Assembly: GCF_013374095.1 (NCBI RefSeq)
Contig: NZ_AP022672.1
Span: 372,001 to 436,000 of the forward strand
Direction: 5' to 3'
Length of the DNA: 64,000 bases
Origin: Sphingomonas sp. HMP6
Lineage (GTDB): Bacteria > Pseudomonadota > Alphaproteobacteria > Sphingomonadales > Sphingomonadaceae
A program made the position numbers and the translations under genes. The notes below the pieces were generated by a model. It saw only the letters and a program-made list of their open reading frames with translations, searched no databases and was not told the DNA's origin. Positions 59,560-64,000 of the stretch are shown here, in pieces (position 1 is the first letter of the stretch; every line of letters begins with the position of its first letter).

Positions 59560-61452
59560 CTATAGTCCGAATCCATGTTCGAGCCAGATGTCGAGTGCGG
59601 CAACGTTCCATAATGCACCGAACGTGGGGGAAGGCCGGGCATCGCCGCTGCCATGCAGATGCGATTCATGCAGCCGGTGCCAGATCGCGGCGAGCTTTGC
59701 GCCGTCGACCCAGCCGAGCCGCACCGGCCATTGCTGTTCGATCGGCCGTTCGGCGTAGAGCGCGGCAAGCCCTTCGATCACCGCGCCATCGAACCGCGCC
59801 TTGGTCGTGCGCGTCCGCACTTGCTCCACCAGCGTGCCGCGCATCGCCTCGCGCAGCAGATGCCGCCGCACCCCGCGCTTGAGCAGCACCGCGCCGGATG
59901 CGCCGAGATAGAAGCGCTGGAGACGGATATCGTAGAGCGGATGGCGGTGTTCGACGCCGTGCCAGGCGGCGAATGCCTGACTGCCGCCGAACAGCGTGTC
60001 GCGCGCCGGATATGCGACCATCGCATAGCGGTTTTGCGCGGCGATCGTCGGCAGCGTGCGTGCGGGGCGGCGGTCCATAATCCGATGCAGTACGCCGGTC
60101 TGCGCGATCCATTCGGGCCGCAGCCAATCCTGGATCGGCGTTCCCGCCCACATCTGGCGATGCGCGGCGCGGCGATAGCGCGCGTTGCTGAGATGCGGGC
60201 CTAGGCTCTCCATGACGATCGATCGTAATCGCGCGAGCGGGCTTTTACCCGGCATCGCCAAGGCCTCGCGCGCGATCAGGTCGATTCGTCCGCGCCGGAT
60301 TTCATCGGCCCAATGGACGTGATTGCCGTTGAGGAATTCGTCACCGCCTTCGCCCGACAGCAACACTCGCTCGCCGCGGCCTTGCAGATCCGCAAAGATG
60401 CGTTGCTGCGTGTCGATCGTATTCGGCCGCAGTGGCAGGTACAGCGTCGCGGCACTCCAGGCCCGCGCGACATCAGGATCGAATACGCCGCCGCTGACGA
60501 TCCGCAGCCTTAGTCGCAGATCCTGCGCGACGGCGTTGCTATACGCGCTCTCGTCGATCGGCGAGCCGGGAAAGTGCGCGCTGATCGCGGTCGGCGGCGC
60601 GGCAATGCGTCCCGCCCGGTTCAAATGTACCGCGCGCGACACGACCGAGGACGAATCGAGCCCCCCCGACAGCTGCGCGGCGACTCCGGTGCTGCTGCGC
60701 GAGCACGCGACCAGCGCTTGATCGAACAAGTCGGTGAAGCGCTCGATATGCTCGCCTTCCGATGCGCGCGTCAGATCCTCATAAGGCGCATCGTCCCAAT
60801 GCCAGCGGCGCAGCATACCGCCGCGATAGTCGAGTGCCGCCCCTTGCGGCAGCGCCTCGACGCCCTCGAAAAAGGTCTCGCCGGGCGTCACCACGCGCTG
60901 CGTCAGATGCTCCGCGATCATAGCTTCGTTGAGCCGCCGCTCCAGCGCGAGGCCCACGACCAGCGCGCGCGGTTCGCTGGCGAAGGCGAGGCGGTCGGCG
61001 TCGTGCGTGAACAGGAACGGTCGCCACCCTGCGGGCGAACGCGCGCAGAATAACCGTCGCGCGTCGGGCTGCCAGATCGCGAGCGCCCAATCGCCCGTCA
61101 GATGGCGCAGGAAGCCGTCGCCTGCCTGTTCAAACAGCGCGAGCGCGAGGTCGCAATCCGGACAGGCGCGTAGCGCTTCGCCGCGTCGCCCGAGCAAAGC
61201 GATCAGCTCCGCGCGATTGTCCAGCCGCCCATCGAACGCAATCGTGGCGCCGGACGGTCCGGTGAGCGGCTGGCGCTCGCCGACTGCCTCTGGCGTGGTC
61301 GCGTGGTGAAACCGGATCAGCCCGACCGGCCCGTCGCGCCACAGCGTCATCCCGTCCGCGCCACGGATGGCGGCGGCGTCGGCCACGTGGCCAAGTGCCT
61401 CGGCAGAAACGTCGCGTCCGCTGGCATAAAGGATGCCGGCGATGCCGCTCAT
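59560..61452 (-). CDS. Asparagine-synthetase-like cyclase, probable lasso macrolactam synthetase
   Basis: 630 aa. The N-terminal class II amidotransferase-like domain begins MSGIAG, where the catalytic Cys2 of true asparagine synthetases is replaced by Ser, so glutaminase activity is lost. The synthetase domain has the PP-loop VAAQLSGGLDSSSVVSRAV for ATP activation and LLSGEGGDEFLNG. This fits McjC-type lasso-peptide cyclases that activate an Asp or Glu side chain and join it to the N-terminal amine. It overlaps the PqqD-like gene by ATGA. It is flanked by PqqD-like, sulfotransferase and kinase genes and lies about 2.3 kb from the precursor. Confidence 0.88.
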   Translation of the reverse strand: MSGIAGILYASGRDVSAEALGHVADAAAIRGADGMTLWRDGPVGLIRFHHATTPEAVGERQPLTGPSGATIAFDGRLDNRAELIALLGRRGEALRACPDCDLALALFEQAGDGFLRHLTGDWALAIWQPDARRLFCARSPAGWRPFLFTHDADRLAFASEPRALVVGLALERRLNEAMIAEHLTQRVVTPGETFFEGVEALPQGAALDYRGGMLRRWHWDDAPYEDLTRASEGEHIERFTDLFDQALVACSRSSTGVAAQLSGGLDSSSVVSRAVHLNRAGRIAAPPTAISAHFPGSPIDESAYSNAVAQDLRLRLRIVSGGVFDPDVARAWSAATLYLPLRPNTIDTQQRIFADLQGRGERVLLSGEGGDEFLNGNHVHWADEIRRGRIDLIAREALAMPGKSPLARLRSIVMESLGPHLSNARYRRAAHRQMWAGTPIQDWLRPEWIAQTGVLHRIMDRRPARTLPTIAAQNRYAMVAYPARDTLFGGSQAFAAWHGVEHRHPLYDIRLQRFYLGASGAVLLKRGVRRHLLREAMRGTLVEQVRTRTTKARFDGAVIEGLAALYAERPIEQQWPVRLGWVDGAKLAAIWHRLHESHLHGSGDARPSPTFGALWNVAALDIWLEHGFGL

Positions 61453-61715
61453 GCCGGCGCGGCCACCAAAACGCCCTTGTCGAGCGCATCCGCGACGAAG
61501 TCAGCCACATCCGCCCGGACGTCCGATTGGGGCGCGCCATAGGCTTCGGCCAGTCGGGCGGCGGCGGTGTCCGCGTCCGCGCCCGCGGCAATCTCGCGCC
61601 AGATATCTGCCGCGCTGCCGTTGAGCGCATAGTAATTGCCAGTTTCGGTATCGAACAGGGCAAGATCGCCCGGGACGTCCTGCCAGACGATATGCGCGGG
61701 GATGAACAGGGTCAT
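61449..61715 (-). CDS. PqqD-like leader-peptide binding protein (B1-type RRE)
   Basis: 88 aa. PqqD/RRE fold: PAHIVWQDVPGDLALFDTET, GNYYALNGSAADIWREIAAG and a C-terminal helical part DVRADVADFVADALDKGVLV. In lasso-peptide clusters the stand-alone B1 protein recognises the precursor leader. Its neighbours are the cyclase (overlap ATGA downstream) and the sulfotransferase (overlap ATGA upstream), so all three are made together. The B2 protease that usually partners B1 is not seen in the window. Confidence 0.88.
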   Translation of the reverse strand: MTLFIPAHIVWQDVPGDLALFDTETGNYYALNGSAADIWREIAAGADADTAAARLAEAYGAPQSDVRADVADFVADALDKGVLVAAPA

Positions 61716-62569
61716 ACGGAGCCTTTCGATGCGATCACGCGCGCTTGCGCCTCGTGCAGGTAACGCAGCGCAAAATCCTCCGAGCGACGGTCGGACTGAC
61801 GATTCATGCGCGGGGCGGTGGGGGCGACGTCGCTGCCAAGTGCGCGTAGGACGCTACCGACGCTTCCGGCATAATCCCGCTTCAGGCTTTCGTAACTGAG
61901 CGAAATCGGCGTGGCGCCGATCGCCGCGAACAGATTTGCCCAATGCGCGTGCGCCCAGGCGGTGTTTGCGATCCGCGCGGCAATACGGTCGAAATCGAAT
62001 TCGGGGTCGGTGAGGGGTTCGTGTTCGCCAACGCCCGGAATCGCGCGCCACAGTCCGGTCTGCTCTGCCAGATCGCCGGACACCGCACCACGCACTCGGT
62101 CGAGGCGCTTGAGATGGAGGAAGGTCGCGCCGTCGAACAGCGGCCCAAGCGTGGCGGCGGCGCGCTGGTACAGATCGGGCGGGGTGTCGTTTGGTTGCGA
62201 TCGGGCGAGGTGATCGCGCAGCGGCAGGTCGCGCTCCGCCAACAGATCGAGCACGTCGCGCCAGAACAGTTTGGCGGAAAAAGTGCCGTTCGGGCCGGTC
62301 CGGTGGCGGTGGACCGCGTTAAGATACGCATCGGCGCTATCGGTCGCCCAGCGTGCGACGAAATCGGGGCGGAAGCCGATATGAAAATATTCGAGCGGAC
62401 AGCCGAGGCCCCCGGCGAAGTACAGCGCCTCGCCCAGTAAGGTGCTGCCGGAGCGTTGTTCGGAGCAAAGCAGGATCGTGCGCTTGGGCCGCCCGTCCCA
62501 TGCTGGATAATCGTGCGCGGCCAGCGTCAGATCGTAGCGTTTGCGCGTTTCCATCGACCAGCGGCTCAT
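61712..62569 (-). CDS. Stf0-type sulfotransferase
   Basis: 285 aa. The 5-phosphosulfate loop is TILLCSEQRSGSTLLGEAL, typical of Stf0 and related sulfotransferases. The FHIGFRPDFVARWATDSADA segment and FLHLKRLDRVRGAVSGDLAE, followed by the late SLSYESLKRDYAGSVGSVLR, fit the fold. It would transfer sulfate from PAPS to a hydroxyl group. Its place between the kinase and the leader-binding protein, with overlaps on both sides, suggests a tailoring reaction on the peptide. The target is unknown. Confidence 0.82.
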   Translation of the reverse strand: MSRWSMETRKRYDLTLAAHDYPAWDGRPKRTILLCSEQRSGSTLLGEALYFAGGLGCPLEYFHIGFRPDFVARWATDSADAYLNAVHRHRTGPNGTFSAKLFWRDVLDLLAERDLPLRDHLARSQPNDTPPDLYQRAAATLGPLFDGATFLHLKRLDRVRGAVSGDLAEQTGLWRAIPGVGEHEPLTDPEFDFDRIAARIANTAWAHAHWANLFAAIGATPISLSYESLKRDYAGSVGSVLRALGSDVAPTAPRMNRQSDRRSEDFALRYLHEAQARVIASKGSV

Positions 62570-63618
62570 TCGCGTGCCACCTGAGCCAGTGTTTCGGCAA
62601 CGGCGGGCAGGGCGTCGAAGCGCGACGGATAGGACAGCCGCAGCATCTTCGCCCCTCTGGCGATGCGGTTGAGGCGTGCGATCGCGGGGGCATGTTCTTC
62701 CGACGGCGGTGCCGCGGGGTTGAACAGCGTCAACTGTCGCGCGGCCTCGATCAGTGCGTGCGCGCGGTTCATCGTCGTCAGGCGCGGGGCGTCGATCGTC
62801 GGGTCGCGCGCAAGGAAGACGAAAGCGCGCAGCGGCAGTGCCGCGGTTACGAGCGGCACGGACGGTTCGAAGCGGAATTTGCCGTCATAGCCAGGCATTG
62901 CATGGCACAATGCGGGGTCGATGCCGAGTCCGTCCCGCGATGCACGCCATACGCACACGCCGGTGGCGGCCGGCGCGACGAGCGGGACGGCGCCGTCCCA
63001 TACGATCGACAGATCGTCGCTGAAGACGTCCCATTCTGGCAGCGTTGCCAGCGCCGCGGTGGTCGTCGATTTGCCCGCGCCCGATGCACCCAGCAGCAGC
63101 AACCCGGCACCCGCCGTTGCGACTGCAGCGGCGTGGATCGTGGCCGCGCCGCGCGCCGCCATCAGCCGAGGCAGGATGCGGCGGACCAACACATCGACGC
63201 TCGCCGCGCTTGGCGGCATTTCTGCACTGTAGAGGCGCACCCGCGTGATTGCGCGGTCGACGCGGAAGACCCCGTCGAACCGCGAGCCGATCAGCCAATC
63301 GTCGCCGATCGTGCCGAGCCGCGTTTCATAGCGTCCGGGCCAGGCGAAGATATGCTGATCCGCCGAGGGTGCAGGGCCTGGTTCAAAGCTGATGTCGAGC
63401 CGGTGCTCGGCCACGTCATCGACCCGATCTTCCCGCAGCCCGGCAAGCGCGACGTGGGAGCGAAGCGGGACCCCGGCAAAGCGATACGCAAAGGTCAATC
63501 GGTCTTTCCCCGAATGCGGTGGCGGCGGCGCGGCACTGACGTGGGTTAGCGCGACTCGCAGGAGACCGCAGCCATCGCAAAGCCCATGTGACTTTCCGCC
63601 ACGGGACCACGTTCCCAC
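62566..63618 (-). CDS. HPr-kinase-like serine kinase of a RiPP cluster
   Basis: 350 aa from GTG 63618, the only plausible start in frame. Walker A is LLGASGAGKSTTTAAL (residues 177-185 core), with IHAAAVA before it and DVFSDDLSIVWDG after it, the HPr-kinase C-terminal pattern. Homologues in lasso-peptide clusters (PadeK type) phosphorylate the C-terminal Ser of the precursor. The precursor here ends in Ser, which supports that role. The start lies just downstream of the terminator hairpin, so the tailoring genes need read-through or their own promoter. Confidence 0.82.
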   Translation of the reverse strand: MGTWSRGGKSHGLCDGCGLLRVALTHVSAAPPPPHSGKDRLTFAYRFAGVPLRSHVALAGLREDRVDDVAEHRLDISFEPGPAPSADQHIFAWPGRYETRLGTIGDDWLIGSRFDGVFRVDRAITRVRLYSAEMPPSAASVDVLVRRILPRLMAARGAATIHAAAVATAGAGLLLLGASGAGKSTTTAALATLPEWDVFSDDLSIVWDGAVPLVAPAATGVCVWRASRDGLGIDPALCHAMPGYDGKFRFEPSVPLVTAALPLRAFVFLARDPTIDAPRLTTMNRAHALIEAARQLTLFNPAAPPSEEHAPAIARLNRIARGAKMLRLSYPSRFDALPAVAETLAQVARE

Positions 63619-63621
63619 ATA

Positions 63622-63653
63622 GAAAAACGACCCACCGTGCGATGAGTCGTTTT
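63622..63653 (-). terminator. Terminator/attenuator between precursor and kinase
   Basis: On the minus strand AAAACGAC, 14-nt loop, GTCGTTTT and TTCT; an 8-bp stem followed by T-rich sequence. It should limit read-through from the precursor to the enzymes, keeping the precursor mRNA abundant. Confidence 0.65.
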
Positions 63654-63712
63654 CCTTTTTCTAATCAACAATGAAACGTCTGCATCGCTCCAGCGAGCAG
63701 GTGTCATCAGCG

Positions 63713-63859
63713 TTAGCTAACGTTGCCGCCCGAACCGTCGGAAACGCCACCACCAATGCCCTGTGCTTCGACCGCAGCCGCAAAAGCGGTGATCTCTGGC
63801 TTGATCCACTCGTCCTTCGCAGTCGAGACGCTGCGCACGGTCTGGTCCTTGCTGGTCAT
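63713..63859 (-). CDS. Candidate lasso-peptide precursor (48 aa)
   Basis: Read directly from the minus strand: ATG 63859 to TAA 63713, preceded by AGGGAGT. The leader is MTSKDQTVRSVSTAKDEWIK then PEITAFAAAVEAQ, with the W-x-x-P-x-I element that resembles the YxxPxL motif bound by PqqD-type proteins. The proposed core is GIGGGVSDGSGGNVS: Gly1 and Asp8 suit an 8-residue macrolactam, and the final residue is Ser. The residue at -2 of the leader is Ala instead of the usual Thr, and the tail has no large plug residue. Too short for routine gene finders. Kinase, sulfotransferase, PqqD and cyclase genes follow. Confidence 0.7.
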   Translation of the reverse strand: MTSKDQTVRSVSTAKDEWIKPEITAFAAAVEAQGIGGGVSDGSGGNVS

Positions 63860-63895
63860 AATACACTCCCTAGGTAGTCTAGTAATTGCGAACTA

Positions 63896-63924
63896 AGCAT
63901 ACCGAATTGGACCCGGCAACACAA
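63896..63924 (-). promoter_or_regulatory. Promoter candidate of the precursor
   Basis: On the minus strand TTGTGT (63924-63919), 17 nt, TATGCT (63901-63896). The -10 matches TATAAT at 4 of 6. It lies 37 nt before the precursor ATG. Confidence 0.4.
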
Positions 63925-63948
63925 TGCCGCAGTTGCGAAATGGTAGCT

Positions 63949-64000
63949 TCAGGCGATGCAGGCAATCTCGGTAAATTCGGGCCCGATCGGGTAGCCCGTT
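63949..64000 (-). CDS. Possible C-terminus of an upstream gene (partial)
   Basis: The minus strand from the window edge is open for 16 codons, TGYPIGPEFTEIACIA, then TGA at 63949-63951. It reads like a natural protein end, and its strand matches the cluster. It could be part of the missing lasso gene set or another precursor, but it is too short to identify. Confidence 0.25.
   Translation of the reverse strand, partial: TGYPIGPEFTEIACIA

Noticed and set aside
63544..63618. Short 24-codon frame MWERGPVAESHMGFAMAAVS at the start of the kinase gene
   Set aside because: No ribosome site and no RiPP-like leader or core; overlaps the kinase start region. Possibly a leader frame, but unsupported.
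63949..64000. Partial frame as a second lasso precursor (Gly-Tyr-Pro... with Glu)
   Set aside because: Only 16 residues are visible and no leader can be checked; kept only as a low-confidence partial gene.

Overview
The window looks like a chromosomal segment of a sphingomonad (Alphaproteobacteria, Sphingomonas-type). Three things point there: the high GC content, the yqeY-dnaG-rpoD order beside carA, and several GGAAC-N16/17-CGTT-like promoters of the alphaproteobacterial general stress sigma factor EcfG. No rRNA, tRNA, CRISPR array or prophage was found. Genes are dense and often overlap by ATGA.

Layout. 1-9.8 kb: a serine hydrolase cut by the window edge, rimO, a DOMON-like protein, a NamZ-type muramidase homologue, a DUF559 endonuclease unit, a CoxE-like VWA protein, a CHAP amidase, a MoxR ATPase and a Phd-PAS fusion. 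9.9-25.3 kb is mostly housekeeping: rpoD, dnaG, a second DUF559 unit, yqeY, carA, a low-GC insert gene, rraB, carB, greA, a four-gene stress envelope operon of YqjD/YqjE/DUF3618 type, eno and ftsB. 25.4-34.7 kb: a DUF885 lipoprotein peptidase, an MFS exporter, a stress-type PNPOx protein, a cupin, a TonB-dependent receptor with DUF2946, and a PAP2 protein. 35.0-36.8 kb: an accessory higBA plus a low-GC third gene. 36.8-49.8 kb: UvrD-type helicase, a retropepsin-PDZ protein, a glycosyltransferase, a phosphate transporter, rsmD, rluB, a response regulator, a Rieske oxygenase, an AmpG-type permease and a TPR protein. 49.8-56.2 kb: a minus-strand biosynthetic run lapA-pyrF-trpF-trpB-trpA-accD-folC. 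56.2-64 kb: a patatin, an EEP-family hydrolase and a probable lasso-peptide cluster.

The lasso-type cluster reads, on the minus strand, precursor (48 aa, found by reading the intergenic DNA at 63713-63859), terminator, HPr-kinase-like kinase, Stf0-type sulfotransferase, PqqD-like leader-binding protein, asparagine-synthetase-like cyclase and a second PqqD-like protein. The candidate core GIGGGVSDGSGGNVS has Gly1 and Asp8 for a macrolactam and ends in Ser, the residue phosphorylated by known lasso-peptide kinases. No B2 protease is visible inside the window.

A second theme is palindromic repeats of the CCCCTCCC/GGGAGGGG type. Two DUF559 endonuclease genes are each bracketed by an inverted pair of these repeats, and each pair matches in loop and tail. 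Gene-free inverted pairs lie at 6347-6443, 51175-51299 and 52955-53066. One composite copy sits in frame inside carA. Repeat copies appear to supply the ribosome-binding site of folC and trpA. This suggests a nuclease-linked repeat family comparable in logic to RAYT/REP systems.
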